A stretch of DNA of 64,000 nt from Macrocystis pyrifera (lineage: Eukaryota; Sar; Phaeophyceae; Laminariales; Laminariaceae). This document shows, one piece after another, positions 34,676 through 48,880 of the stretch; position 1 is the stretch's first letter, and every line of letters begins with the position of its first letter. A program made the position numbers and the translations under genes. The stretch covers positions 10,522,454 to 10,586,453 of the forward strand of contig JASSKH010000007.1 of the NCBI GenBank assembly GCA_031763025.1, given 5' to 3'. A model generated the notes under the pieces. The model was not told where the DNA came from. It saw only the letters and a list, made by a program, of their open reading frames with translations, and did no database searches.

Positions 34676-37600
34676 CGATGTTGACTGGATACTGCTGCTA
34701 CCCCCTACTGCCATACACCAGTCAGTCGGATTTCATCCGCACTCGCCGTCTAGGGTGTGCAAGAGGGCACGCACACACTACAAGACTGCAGTAGCTGCGC
34801 GAAAGAACACACTGAGAGACACTGACGATGCGATCGTAATAATAACACCATTTTCACCTCATTATTATATGGCAAGCAGTACCATCGATGATTCTCCTCT
34901 CAAAGCTCACAGATGCTCGGGTTATCCGACCTTCCGTTTGAAATTCTAGCCACAGGGAGCTTGCGAGTACAACAACTAAGAGTACATTAGTATTTATAGT
35001 ACGGACTGCTGTAGTCGTAGTAGCTTGTGCCCTGCTGTGTTCCGATTGAATGGCGTGTGCTTCCCGCCCTTTTCCCCTGGACCCCCCCACGTTGTTCGAT
35101 GTTGTTTTGCCGACATTCAACCACATCTGCATGATGCCCTTTCATGTCCCCCACATGAATATGTTCGATTTAGACTGCGACTCTCGTACGCACCACTAGG
35201 TGTACGATGCTGGTTAGACGTTCGGAGATTTCATTCGCCCGTAATGCATACGACCACTGTCCACTGACTCTGCTTCCGTGTGTATAGTACTGGTATGTGT
35301 GTGTACATGCATTCGTGCTCGTAGCGTGCATCAAGTGTATGTGTGAATACGTACTCAAATATCTTCCGCGATCCTGGTTATTTGTACCAAAATGTACTAT
35401 TTACGGGGGACCATAGTAAACAGGACCAAATATTGTTGGTAAAAATACCTAAATATATAGGTTTTTATGTATGCCATTTTTTTTTTTTTTTTTTTTTCAT
35501 CATTTTTTTTACTTTCCAGCCCACTCGTAGGAGGTTTTACCCTCGACGAGCTTCTGGACAAGCCGTAGTCACAGGTGTCGTCCCTTCTCCCCCCCGGTAC
35601 GTGCCTTTAGTTTTTATCGCGCATAGGGTTCAGCATTCCCACTGCTCGTCGATTTTCATCGAATGTACAGCTAACTCACGCCCTCGCGCTTTCCGCTAAT
35701 CAATTTTATGCAAGAAAAAGTCCCTACGAGCATGCACTCGTTGAGACTCGAACTCACGAAATTGATCTTGATAGGCTCGCGGACCACCTACCAAGCCACC
35801 GGGGACGCCGGTCCTGTTAACTATAGACCCCCGTAATATAATATTACGGAGGGCCATAGTCAGTAGGACCTATATACGGTACACACAGAGAAACCTAGAT
35901 ATTTACCTTTTTTTACATTTTTACGGACAATATTTGGTACCTACTGACTATGGCCCCCCGTGATACTGTATCATACCCGTATCTTGCGCACATCTACAGC
36001 AGCATTAGTACTCGTATTAATAGTAGTATCTGCGTGAAATAACGGTCTCGGGCAAGGACGGACGTGAACGAGCGTGTGGTTCTCACCTACCAGGTGACCT
36101 ATGATGTACCAGGTACCAAGTACCACTCTGTCCCGCAATGTAAGGATACTGCTGTGGATTCATTTTTATGCAAGAGATCCTTATATTCTGGGACAGAGTG
36201 GTATGCATGACCGCACTTCTTTTTTCCTGCTTGTTTTCTTAATCCTCTCAGATACGTACCCTCCCTAGCTTCACTCGTAGGAGGTTTTACCCTCAGCGAA
36301 TCTTCTGGACAAGCCGTGGTCACAGGTGTCGTCCCTTTTCCCCCCCGATGTACACGTGCCTTCATTTTTATCGCGCATAGGGTTCAGCATTCCCACTTTT
36401 CGTCGATTTTCATCGAATGTACAGCTAACTCACGCTCTCGCGCTTTCCGCTGTTACGGGGGGGCATAGTAAATAGAACCAAATATTGTTGGTAAAAAAAG
36501 GGAAGTAGATAGGTTTTTTGTGTGTACCGTAGGTTCTATTTACTATGGTCCCCCATAATAGTCAATTTTAGGCAAGAAAGACTCCCGACGAGTATGCGCT
36601 CGGTGAGACTCGAACCCACGAAGTTGATCTTACTTAAATATTCATAGTAGGCACGCGGACCTCCTACCAAGCCACCGGGGACGCCGGCGTTTGCCTGTGA
36701 CTGCCTGTGCAGACCCTTCGGTCGTAGCATCATGCATAGCGCATCTAGACACATACCCTTCGGGCCTTCGTTATGCATATTCTACGAGTATTGTATTGTT
36801 ATTACGTACGACTACAAGAAGTTTCAAGAGGTTGCGCAAATGGTTGGCAGAATCGGCGGCTGGTTGTTGTATGTTGTGCTTCTTTTCCATGATCGTCCGC
36901 TTCAGTCCCACGTCATTATTGGGGGTTTTGGGCGGGTTCCTTTTGGAAATCCCATCGCCATGGTATGCCACTTGAAATGCCAATGGCCGCACGACGTCCC
37001 AGGTGGGATCTCGCGGGATGCCACGGGATGCCGCGGTATCCCATGGGATCTCGCGGGATGTCGCGGTATCTATGGGAACTCGTGCTCAGATCAGCAGCGG
37101 GAACCCTCCACGGGGAACCACCTGATCGTGTGGAGCAACACGAGTAGGTATATTTTCCCATCCGAAGTGTGGTTGCCGGCTTTCCTGGTATCGTCCTTAT
37201 TTTAGTGTAACCTCCCCCCTCCAAACAGGACACCGTAATATATGCCGCTCACTACGTGAGCTAGACATCGAGGGTACCGTTTTTTTTCGTTTATTTTCTT
37301 TTTTTTGGCGGTCGCCCACAGCTGGTCGTCGAGTTGGATCATTTGTGCGAGGTAAAGAACCTTTACTCTGCACAAGGGAATTGATCGTATCACGTAGTGT
37401 TCAAGGTAAGGCATCCAAGAGGCAGTTACATAGTACTCCCATTGCTGTCTCTGGAAGTGGCTACACCGGAAATTACATTAATTCACTGAAGCTGTCATCC
37501 ATATGCAAGTCCGCCTCACAAGCGGTTCTTAGTAGGATGCAGCTCACCCTTCATGCGACTCGCCGGACACCTCACGGCGCTTCGCGCTTGGTGCACGCAA

Positions 37601-40600
37601 TGTCTGCCTGGTCGGTGAAAACCCGACATGCTCCGTCCCGGCATTGTAGGTATGCGAGGGTCTACGGTCATACGACTACGGCCATGCATGAGATCGAGTA
37701 CATCTCTCCTATCGAGTACCCCCCCCCCTCCCCCCCTCCAGGAAGGGGATAAGATTAGTAAAAATGTTCTATTAATATGTAATATATGCAAACAACGTAA
37801 TGAGAGCCCAATTGTTGGAGGTGTCTCTATTACGAGTAGGAACGGTGCTCCGTCTCGAAAGGGATGCGTGGTCAATGGTCAAATGACCAGGGCAAGCAAC
37901 AAATGAGTACGCCCCTATGTTATATACCAGGGGTAGGAACGGTGCTCCGTCTCGAAAGGGATGCGTGGCCAATGGTCAAATGACTAGGGCAAGCAACAAA
38001 TGAGTACGCCCCTATGTTATATACCAGGGGTACCTGGTATATATAGGTTGGGTTGGGTTGGCGTCGTTTGGCGACGGCGCTTTAAAACACGCCTCTCACT
38101 GCGTGAGCTAGACAGCCAGGGTACCGCTTTCTTTTTTTCTCTTTTTTCTTTTTTGGCGGTCGTTCACAGCTGGTGGTCGAGTTAGATCATTTGTGCGTGG
38201 TGAAGAACCTTTAGTCCGCACAAGGGGAATGATCGTATCACGTGGAGTTTATCGTGAGGCACCCACGAGGCAGTTGCATAGTGAACCCATTGCTGTCTCT
38301 GGAAGTGGTTACCAGGTGCACCGGAAATTACTTTAATTCACTGAAGCTGTCATCCATATGCAAGAAAATCCGCCTCTAAAGCGGTTCTTAGTAGGATGCA
38401 GCTCACCCTTCATGCGACTCGCCGGACACCTCACGGCGCTTCGCGCTTGGTGCAAGCAATGTCTGCCTGGTCGGTGAAAACCCGACATGCTCCGTCCCGG
38501 CATTGTAGGGATGCGAGGGTCTATCGTCGTACGACTACGGCCATGCATGAGATCGAGTACATGGCTCCTATCGAGTACACCCCCCCCCCCCCCCCCTCTC
38601 CCCCCTCCCTTGTTTTCCCTTGCAGGCGTACGGCAAGATCAAGAGAATGCTGAAGCGCTATGATTTCGTCAAGATGCAGCGAGTGCAGGGAGAGGAGGAG
38701 GCGGAGATCCAGTATGCGAGAAAAGAAGGCATGTTGAGTGAACTTTAGGTCGCGAGTGCATCCAACCCATCGGTCGAGAAAAATCCACCACAGCAGCAAC
38801 GCCATGCGTACGTGGAAAACTGCAGCAGCAATAGTTTTTTTTTTTGCGATGCCCGAGTAGTGTTGGGCCTCTCACGTCCTTGTGGGGCAATCGCGCGCAC
38901 TTAGCAATCGTCGCCACGACGACCTAAAGGGCTGTTCGAGAAAACAGAGAATGCAGAGTGCCATGGCGGCAGTGCAGACCAATGCGCGGCAACGCCTACC
39001 CCCCCCCCCCCCACTAGACGCTATTGACACCCGACCGGCAGGTTTATGGACGCGCCGCTGTCGGCTTTGCTCCTCCTGCCTGTCCCCACCGCGCATTCGC
39101 AGGATTACGGGGGCAAAAAAGGTTCGGCAGCTAACGTTTAGAGGCGATCGGTTCATAACGAAGAGCGACGCACCGAATGTTTCCTCCATGTTTTAATATT
39201 TCTCGTGTTTTTACTGTTGGTTTCCCTCCATTCGCGCTACAGAGAGGCTCCCGCTGTCATTCTGCTACACCCCTCCCCCCACCCCTAGCCCGACCCCCAA
39301 CCCCAAAATCCCACCTCCTTCCCCACCATCACCACCGCAACCACCACCACCAACCCCATCCGCACCCTCACCCCACCCTCAACCCCGACCCCAACCCCAG
39401 CCCCACTCGCACCTCCACCCCTAATCCCACCACCACCACTACCACCACCCCATCCCCCCTCCCACCCCCGCTCTACCCTGTATACGAACACACGCACGCT
39501 TGTTGTCTCCGTCGGGCTGATCGTGCGTTTTTTTTTTCGTGTGTGCGTGTTTTTTTGTTGCACACGTTCTCTACGTGCTCTTTTCCTCGGCTGCTGTTTT
39601 TATTGCCCCTCAGCCGCGTTGGCTGCAGAAGCTTTTTTGCCCTCGCCGGAGACTGAAAGGACGCCGCTAAACGCGAAGCAGCAGCAGGGGACGTCGCCGC
39701 CCGTAACCCTGATGGCGGGTACGGGAGCGGGGTCGGATTCGTCCGAAGATGGCGGGTCTCCTGTGGGTGGCTTGACCTCGCCCACCGTGCAGATAGCAGA
39801 CGAGCACGCCGAGGTGAGGCTACGACGATATGCCGGTGCGGGGAGGGAGGGGGGGGGGGGGGGGACGTGTTTGTGGAGGGACGGAGGGGGGCGAGGGGGG
39901 GCTGAGGGGGAGGGGAAGGGGGTTCTCGATATCATGCATGGCCGTAGTCGTACGACCATAGGCCCTCGCATACCTCCAATGCAGCACGTCGGGTTTCCAA
40001 CGACCAAGCAGACATTGCTTGCACCAAGCGCGAAGCGCCGTGAGGTGTCCGGCGAGTCGCATGAAGTGTGAGCTGCACGCTACTAAGAACCGCTTGTGAG
40101 GCGGACTTGAATATGAATGACGGCTTCAATGGGCTTATTTAATGTCCAGTGTGACCACTTCCAGAGACAGCAATGGAAGGACTATGTAACCGCCTCTTGG
40201 GTGCCTTACCATAAACATACGTGATACGGTCATTCCTCTCGTGCGGAGTATAGGTTCTCCACCGCGCACAAATGATCACCAGCTGTGACCGACCTCCAAA
40301 AAAAAAAACGGTAACCTGGTTGTCTAGCTCGAGCGGCATGTTTTAGAGTGTCGTTGCCAACCGACGCCAACCCAACCTATACGTAAGATATTGGGGGGAG
40401 GGGGGGGGGGGGGGGGGGGGGGGGGAGAAGGCAAACGCTTGCGCTATTCCGCACGGTGGGTGGAAAAGGGGGCCGAGGTTGCGCTCGATGAATGAGAGAG
40501 CTCATTGGTGGCCGTGAAGGATTTTGGCATGAACGGAGGTCGACGTCGCTGCGTAACCTTGCTATCAAAGGAGGGTTGACGCAGGAGGGGGGGACTCTTT

Positions 40601-43600
40601 GCGTACGTTTGCTCGGCCTGTTACTCTTGCTCTACCTCCTTGGCTGCTGCGCTTGCCCTTTGGGCCTGGTGACGACGCTGACGATCGCGTGTTGGCAGCC
40701 TTCACTCGCGGGTCTGTCTCGGGCTTGTTGGTGTTGGTGGCGGTGATGGTGGTGGTGGTGGTGGTGGTGGTAGTGGTGGTATTTATGTCATCGCTGTTGT
40801 CGCTGTTTAAGCTACTGCTGATGCTAATGTTGCAAACGCTGATGCAACATATCGTTGTTTTTTTGTCGTTGTTGCCGCCGTCGTTCACTGCTGTTGCTGT
40901 TGTGGTTGCTGACGTTGCCGTTTTCGCTGTTGTTGCTATGCTCTTCCTGTAGCATCTATGCTCCGCCCGGAGCTTCCTCCGCTATCTCCCCAGCAGCATC
41001 AAGCACCCGCAATCGACGAGGTCGTTTTCTATCCGGATATATAGTGATACACTCCGCACCCCCTCGCGCGCTTTCACCATGTCCGTATTTATCGTGTTGG
41101 TTTGCCCCCGCAGTTTGTCCGGCTGAAGCGACAAGAGAGCGCCGAGGTCGGAACATTCGCGGCCGTCGAATTTTTTGGCACGGTGGACGAGGAGTTGCAT
41201 AAGGTGATCTCAGGCGGTAGGGGATGGGGGGGAGGGGGGGGTCACTGGATGAGGGGGGCGGGGGGGGGGGGGGGCAAACGAGGCGTTTCGTGATACTGAT
41301 CACACACGGAAGGGTGATCTTGATGAGAACCGGAAAGGTGTCTTGTGCCGGTATCGCACGCCCTGAGATTTTCTTAGACCGAGTTGCGGTGCGGTGCGGC
41401 GCGTTACCGTTTAACACGGCCATCTTCGTCTTCCTCGTCGTCATCGTCGTGGTCCTCACCGCCATCACCATTGGCTGCCATCGTTGTCGGTGTCAGAATC
41501 TTCCTCATCAGCAATAAAACCATCGCTATCATCTTAACTTTCATCACCATCGTCGTCGTCTCTTTGCGCCCCATCCTATGTCGACTCCCTCCGCCCCCCG
41601 CGCTTTTTCTGTGGCAGGTGGAGCAGTTCTATAAAGGGAAGAATGCCGAGCTCGATCAAATCCTTGGAGGTTTTGAGGAGAGGTGGGTGGCTGCTGTTGG
41701 CTTGGCGTGGAACCGATCAGGTCACCGCCACCGCCACTGCCACCACTCTTTAGCTTTCGTACCCTACCCCCCCTCCCCGCTTTTACCTCTGGCTGCGTTA
41801 GCTTGCTTGACGTGCCTCCGTTGCTACCGGCGTTTGTTGATGTTTGCTGCGCGCGCACAGCAGTCCGTGCTGCCATGTCCCCTCTCCCCGCAGTCTCGCG
41901 CTGCCGTGCAGTACAGTTGTCTGGTGGAAAACGTATTTTAGCGCTCACGCTGAGACCCGGTACGGTTCGGCGCGCTTTAGAACGAGACGAGACGTGCCCC
42001 CTATCCTTCCCCCCCTCCCTCCCTCCCTCCCTCCCTCCCTCCCTCCCTCCAGGTGTGTCTGTGTCGCTGCCTCTAGCCGAGCCGCATGAATCAAAGCGGG
42101 ATGAACGACACACGTCACCGATTCCACGTTCGCCTCGCGCGCCGCTGCCCTCTCGCTCGAACGTAACCCCCCACCCTCCCTTCCTCCCTCCATCCATCCC
42201 TGTCTCCCGATAAACTCTCCCCTGACCTGCTGCTTTGTTCCCCCTTGATCGGCTATGTTTTTTTCTTTCGTGCCCCCCTCCTCTGTACGGGCCTACCTCG
42301 GATCGGCTCGGCTTCGGGGTCCCCGTATGGGCTCGGGTGGACTTTCGTTTCCCCATATTTCTTGTTTCGGAAAAATCGCCAGAGGGCACATGCTGAACTC
42401 CTGGGCGGTGCCGTCTGGCAACACGCTGACGCCGCTGTTCGAGGCGTACACGGAGATAACGGCGCTGGGAAAGTTCGTGGAGATGAACGGAGAGGGTTTC
42501 CGCAAGATCGTCAAGAAGTACGACAAGGTCATGGGAACTGACTTTCTTGGCAGGCGAGGAGGGAGGGCGGGGGGCGGGGGGCGGGGGGCGGGGAGGGAGG
42601 GGATCAGGCCGGCGGTGGGGGTCGGGTTTTTTTGTTGTGAAGAGGGAGAGAGGGAGGGGGGAGAGGGCAAGATCTCGATGGGTTCTTCTCTGGATGGGCC
42701 ATGCAAATGTTGTGTGTTCGAGTACATTTTGTTTGGTGGCAGGGTGTATTCGTTTCTTGTTTTTTGCTGCGCAGTTTTGTGGCGATGCTGTGACACGCGG
42801 CTTAAGGGACGGAGAGATTGGGTAGATTGCTGATTATTTTTTTTACACCAGGTAGCATTTTCGCGTCCCGTTGGAGTACAGTCACTGCTGTTGTTGTTTT
42901 TTCGTGTCCTTCAGTGTTGTCCATGTTTTTGTATTTCTTGTTGTTCTTGTAGTGGTGGAGGAGGGCGAGGGGAGCGGCACTCCAGCCACGCGTTTCAGGA
43001 AAGGCGGTTTGCCCATACTTGTCTCCAACAAACTCCCTCGGGGAGGGGGCACAATCGCGTCTCTGTGACCGCCGCCGATCGCTCTGCGATGGGTTTTGAG
43101 GGCGCCTTGAGAAGAAAATACGCCGGGGAGGAGACATTGTTTTTTGCGCATGCCCCGAAGCTCGTTAGGTCCTACGCAGCGTGTCTCTTGGCCGTCTTCT
43201 AGACTACAGCAGTAGCGTCTGGTCCTATCTTACTGGTTTCCGCAGATACATTCCGTTGACTCACTTCCGTCGGCGGCCGATTGAAGATCTGACCGGTAAC
43301 CGCGTTGTTACATACCTGGTACGATATTTCGTCGGTGTGCCGAACGGTGGCGCCAGAAACGGGAGTCCTACTACTGCTGCAGAGGTCCCTCTTATTGCCG
43401 CGCTTGCGATGGAGTCACCAGCATCAGGATTAGTATTCCCGGAGTAGATGCTGCTGCTGCTGCTGCCCCTTGTCGCTACCACTGCCGCTGCCGCTAGAGT
43501 TGTCGGGTTGTCGGCGGCGCACCGCACGGGTTGAAATAGGCCGCTCTTGACGCCAGAGCATTGCTTTCGCTCGGGCGTTTCGTTTGGTCTGGAGGCCCCG

Positions 43601-45755
43601 CGCCTTCTTTCAGCGCTTTCTCTCTCTGACCTAGCTCTGCGTGAACGAGCCATGCATTGTGCATCGCGATCGCGCCCGGTGTTCTCCGGATGGCGGGTGG
43701 CTGTCCTTGACGTGTTTCCTCCCACTGATTCATCTATTTTTGTGGTGGGGCACGGGAAGAGTTGCCCCACTACCCCCCCCCCCCCATCCCCTTCCGTCTC
43801 CCTCTCGGTGCTCTCGTCTCCCCGTCCCACACGTATTATACGCTTTACCGTCCACCTCATTGCGCGTACTCCCACCTTGCTACCCCACCGCCCGCGACAC
43901 CTGCCTACCTACCGACTGGCCGTGAAACAGCTTCTTGGTAAAACTTCAGGGGCACAAGTTTTACCAATCGAAGGCCGCGGATTTGCTGTTGGAGAGGGTC
44001 CAGGGTGAGGAGCAGGCACTGTGCGTTCGTGCGGGGGGGTTGTGGTGGCGATGTTTACGTGTGTGTCCGCGTGTGTGCGTGTGTTTCGCTTCCAGGTCAG
44101 GGTCGACTTTTGCGCGTTTACGAGGTTTTTGGTGGTTGTGTGGTTTGACTTTTGCGTTTTAACTCTTTTTATCGCTCTGTTTTTACTGTTGGTCCGTCTC
44201 CCTCCGTAGGCCTTTTCTTTCAGTGTGTCTCCGTTCATCCCTTCCTCTATATTTATCCGCCTCTGTTTCCCTCTATCATGGTGATGAATAGCCTATCCTC
44301 GATCCGTCAGAGTAGCACATGACCTATCCTCGATCCTTGCTAGCGTCTTGCTGGATCCTACCCTTCCCAAGACCTCCCCTCTTACCTACGAAACCTCCTG
44401 GTGTCATAGTTGAGGTTGTTACACCACTATCTCTGGCTCCACGGTCGCTACGCCGCTGTTGCTAGAACCGCTGCCTTGTACCCCCCCCCGCCCCCTCCCC
44501 GCCCTTTTTCTGCCCTAGAGGGTCGTTGCGTTCTTCATCCCCCTCCATAATAAGCCACCTTACCTCTCGCTCCCGCAATGTCTTGCTGCACGCGTGTGTG
44601 TCAGGCCTAGTCTCCCGCGACAAGCTGTTAGACATGAAGCGACACGCTCAGCTGGCGCACATGGACAGCTCAGACAAGTCCATCTTCCCAGCCATCAAGT
44701 TCACCCCGCTCTTCGTTTCGCTGCTGGTGGGTCTGCAGTAGTCCGTGTAGAGGAGGAGGGGGGAGGGGGGGGGGGAGGGGGGGGCGGGGGGGCGGGGGTG
44801 TACTCATTATCATGCATGGCCGTAGTCGTATGACCATAGACCTTCGCATCCCTACAATGCCGGGACGGAGCACGTCGGGTTTTCACCGACCAGGCAGACA
44901 TTGCTTGCACCAAGCGCGAAGCGCCGTGATGTGTTGGGCGAGTCGCATGAAGGGTGAGCTGCATCCTACTAAGAACCGCTTTAGAGGCGGATTTTCTTGC
45001 ATATGGATGGCAGCATCGATGAATTGACTCAATTTCTGGTGTGGCCACTTCCAGCGACAGCAATGGGTTTACTATGTAGCTGCCTCGTGGGTGCCTCACC
45101 ATATACACACTGCGTGATACGAGGGGGGGGGGTCGTATTAAGTCGAGTTTGGTAGCTATTTCCCTGACAGAGATTGATTTTCTGCCACGCGCATTTGTGT
45201 ATGAAGAGGCGCAAGGTTTGCGTATGAAAACGCGTATGGAGAGTCTCTGCTGAACGGTGGTTTTCGTTTTTGGGGTGGGTGGATGGGTATGAATGCGGTG
45301 GCGCAAGCAGCGAGCGAAGCACGCGCCGCAAACGTGCCGAGGCGCCGGAAATCCGCAAGGGAATGATGAAGACCTGAAGATAGGGGAGAGCGGGGAAGCG
45401 GAACAAGAGCACCTCCAACTTTTGTTGGTGTGTTCCGCTCTTGTTTTGGCCGGGAGACAGCGAAGAATAAACTGTGCACAAAAAAAAAAAATGTGCTGTT
45501 TTTTTTTTTGTCCACGTTAACTCTCGCTGCAGGTGTTGTCGTTTCGCACTGCGGGTTTCTGCGGAGTCAGGCAATGCTCCTGCCACCGCTGCTAACGCTG
45601 GAGTCCCCGGTCAAGTTGCCGGCGACGACACACCCCTGTCCCGCGGCCGCTTCTTTTTCTCCGCGTTATAGCGCACCCCGTGGTGCCGCCGCTTCTCGTC
45701 GCTTCTCTTCCCCGTTGCCCATGCCTTGCGAAACGCCTCGGCTGTTTGTTGTTGC

Positions 45756-45794
<39 letters not shown>

Positions 45795-48700
45795 CGTCAT
45801 TGTTGCTTTCGTTGTTGATGTAGCCGTTGTTGTTACCGTTGCTGCCGTGCTGCTGTTCACTGACATTGCGATATTGATCATGCACTCGATGTTGCTGTTG
45901 CTCTTGCTGTTGCTCTTGTTTTTTGTGCAGCTGTTACTCTTGATGTGGCTGTATCCACCGGATCTGGACGGCAACCACCACGCCTCCAGGTGACGATTGA
46001 GATGACGGCGGAGGTGACGAGTTGGTTGACGGTTGAGGTGACCGTTGAGGGAGCCGTTGAGGTGCCGACGGTTGGAAGTTGGCTGGGGTGGCGATTCCTC
46101 GTTGATTTTCTTGGTTTGGCCGACTCTTCGCTGCTCGGCAGTGGTCCTTTTTTCCCCCCACACCGGAAAACAAATATAATAATTCGATGCTGCCATCCGC
46201 ATGCAAGAAAGTACCCAGACGGTGCCGGCGTCCGCCTCGCGAGCGGTTCTTAGTAGAATGCAGCTCATCCTCCTCGCGACACGCCGAACACCCTGCGGCG
46301 CTTCGCGCTTGGTGCAAAGCAATGCCTGCCTGGTCGGTGAAAACCCGAATTGCTCCGCCCCGTTGTTGCAGGGATGCAGGAGTCTATGATGTTATCGGCT
46401 GCGGCCATGCATTTCAATGAATACCCCCATCCCCCCCCCCCCCCCGCTCCATATTTTTCAGCCTTGGAATTTTCGACAGTTCCTAGTGAATGGCAACTGT
46501 TTTGCTTTCTCCGAGGGACAGGGTGGGTGGTGGGAGGAGAGGGGAGGAGCGCGAGCGGCCTATCTATGTTTTTTTTCTACCATCATCGACGAGGTGTGCA
46601 CGCGTGTGTTGTGCGCGCGTTGCGCTCGTGTTTATGGTGCGTGGCAGGTGCTTGACGATGCTGGTCTTCGTGACCTGTCTCTGGGTGACCGAAGCCATTC
46701 CTTACTTCGTGACCGCGCTACTCATCCCCGTGCTGGTAGTGCTGATGGACATAATGGAGAACACCGATGGAGGTGAGGAGATGAAGTATTGGGGGGGGGG
46801 GGGGTGGTAAAAGGGTGGGGGAGCGGCGGGGCTCACCTGCAGGTGGAAGCGCGATCGTGACCTTGGGCGCCCTTGGCGTCATTATCGTCGTCGTCGTGCT
46901 TGCAGCAGTATTTTCGGTTCCAGGATTTTCGAAGGGTTGGCTTTTCCGGGCGGAGTTGTCATATTTCGTCGTTGTCATCGTGCTTGCAACGAGCGGCACG
47001 TGCGGTTCCAGGATTGTCGGAGGTTTGGCTTTTCCGGGCGGGTGGCGGAGCTCGCGAGATCTCTCGGCCGGTTGAGTGTGTGCGCTGTGAGGTGGAGGAG
47101 GAGGGGCAGGAGGGCGTGACAGGGAGCCGGAAAATGGAAGAAAAAAAAAAAATCGTAGCAACAATAAAGATCTAGCCGGCGACATCAAGGAAAGGGGGAA
47201 AACGCATTGGTGTTGCACCATCAAACTCGATACGAAAAGACGGGAAACGTACAGCAGCAGACAAAATATGAATGGATATAACAGACGGCCAAAAAAATAA
47301 TGGCTATATATAGTTTCTGCTCCTGCCGTGACACTGACCCCCCCCCCCCCCGCCCCGTAGGCGAAGGATGGCGTGTTGAGAGTTTCCCGAGCGGAGGCCG
47401 ATCGACCCCCTGCAGCAACGTGTTGCCCAGGAAGGCGAGCTGGTGGGAACCGTGCTGATAGCTAGTTGGTGAAAGAGTAGAGTCAGTGGTACTGTGTGAA
47501 AATACGTATCGCGTCCGACCGAGTTTTACTGATAAACATAACAGTGCAGTACTGCTGTCGTTGCTGATGACGGGATGATAAGCCAGGGAAGCGCTGGAAT
47601 GAGAACCTGCGGGAAAATCGAAACCAGCGGTGAATGTTCCTCCCAGCTCCTGTCCCAATCGTCGATACATCGGAACAGATCACGATCTATAGTACATAGA
47701 TCATCTGTAGATCCTAACCTGCCGTTATGATATGGTGCGCAGGATCTGTGTAGTACGGGTCCAACCCAGGAAGCATGCGCCAGACCATGCAGGTTATGCA
47801 CGGCTCCCCACCCGGCAACTATTAGTAGAGATATATCATGCCAGTACAATATCGGGAACAGATATGCCCTGAAAGATCTATTATCTCACGAAGTGGGGGT
47901 CGGTAAGGGTCCGACGTGTCCAACTTTCGGACTTTGCTGTAAGTCTTGCCGCAGGTAGCAGCCACCGCTTTTGCGTGCCAAGGGCAGGGTAGAGAACCGC
48001 GTCTTGGTGTTTATTTTGCGGAAAGGAGTGTATTGGTGGGGCGGGGGGGCGGAGGCGTCGTACGAGTCGCGCTATTATATAGCTTAGGAACGGGATGTGT
48101 TAGAAGAGATGAGGAAAATAGACGAATGTAACATGGAGGAGTTTGATACAATGAATAGCAGCGAGAAAACGATCGCTATCCTAGGACATAGATGGTGGCC
48201 ACAGGAGGCCAAACAGGAAGGGGATAATATTAGCAAAAGGTTTCTATGTAATTCATGGAAACAACGTAATGAGAGCCCAATTGTTGGCGGTGTCTCTATT
48301 AGGAGTAGGAACGGTACTCCGTCTCGAAAGGGATGCGTGGTCAATGGTCAAATGACTAAGGCAAGCAACAAATGGGTACGCTCCCCCCCCCCCCCCCCCC
48401 CCTCCCGTTTGGTTACGCGCAAGGTGAGCAAGCGGTGGCGTGGCGACATCGCTTTTTTTATGGCAATGTGCTTGGTCTGCGTGCCAAGAGTAATGTACCG
48501 TTCGTATCGTATTCTGGTAGTTTGAGGGGGCGAGCCACACACACACACCCCCCGCCCCCCAGCCGGCTCCGCCTCCTCTTCCATGTTATCCCCCTACTCG
48601 TCCTTGTCCTCACGAAAAAATGAAGCCGTTTGTAACCGCACGCCGCGTCGCTTCGGTTTTATTTTTTTTTACAGAGGATAAGTCTCGGTCGAAGTCCGCC

Positions 48701-48849
48701 CACCTGGTGCTGTCTCACATAGTGGATCACACGACCATCCTCATCATGGGCGGTTACAGCATCAGCGCGGCCTTCTCGAGGTGAGGGGGAGCTGTCGCTT
48801 TTTTCTTGCACCACCGTGGATGGCGTTGCGCTATTTTTGCCGCGATGTC

Positions 48850-48880
<31 letters not shown>

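Noticed and set aside
38729..38748. Premature stop in exon 2 of the transporter (frame ends MLSEL then TAG)
   Set aside because: A GC donor at 38729 restores phase with exon 3, giving RKEAALAAEAF; the stop lies in the intron.
42547..42833. Read-through of exon 6 into a Gly-rich tail
   Set aside because: Phase and SPX homology join exon 6 at 42553 to exon 7 at 43931; the Gly-rich frame is an intronic G tract.
45592..46322. Poly-Asn and poly-Thr minus-strand frames
   Set aside because: They are antisense to a GTT microsatellite within intron 8 of the transporter.
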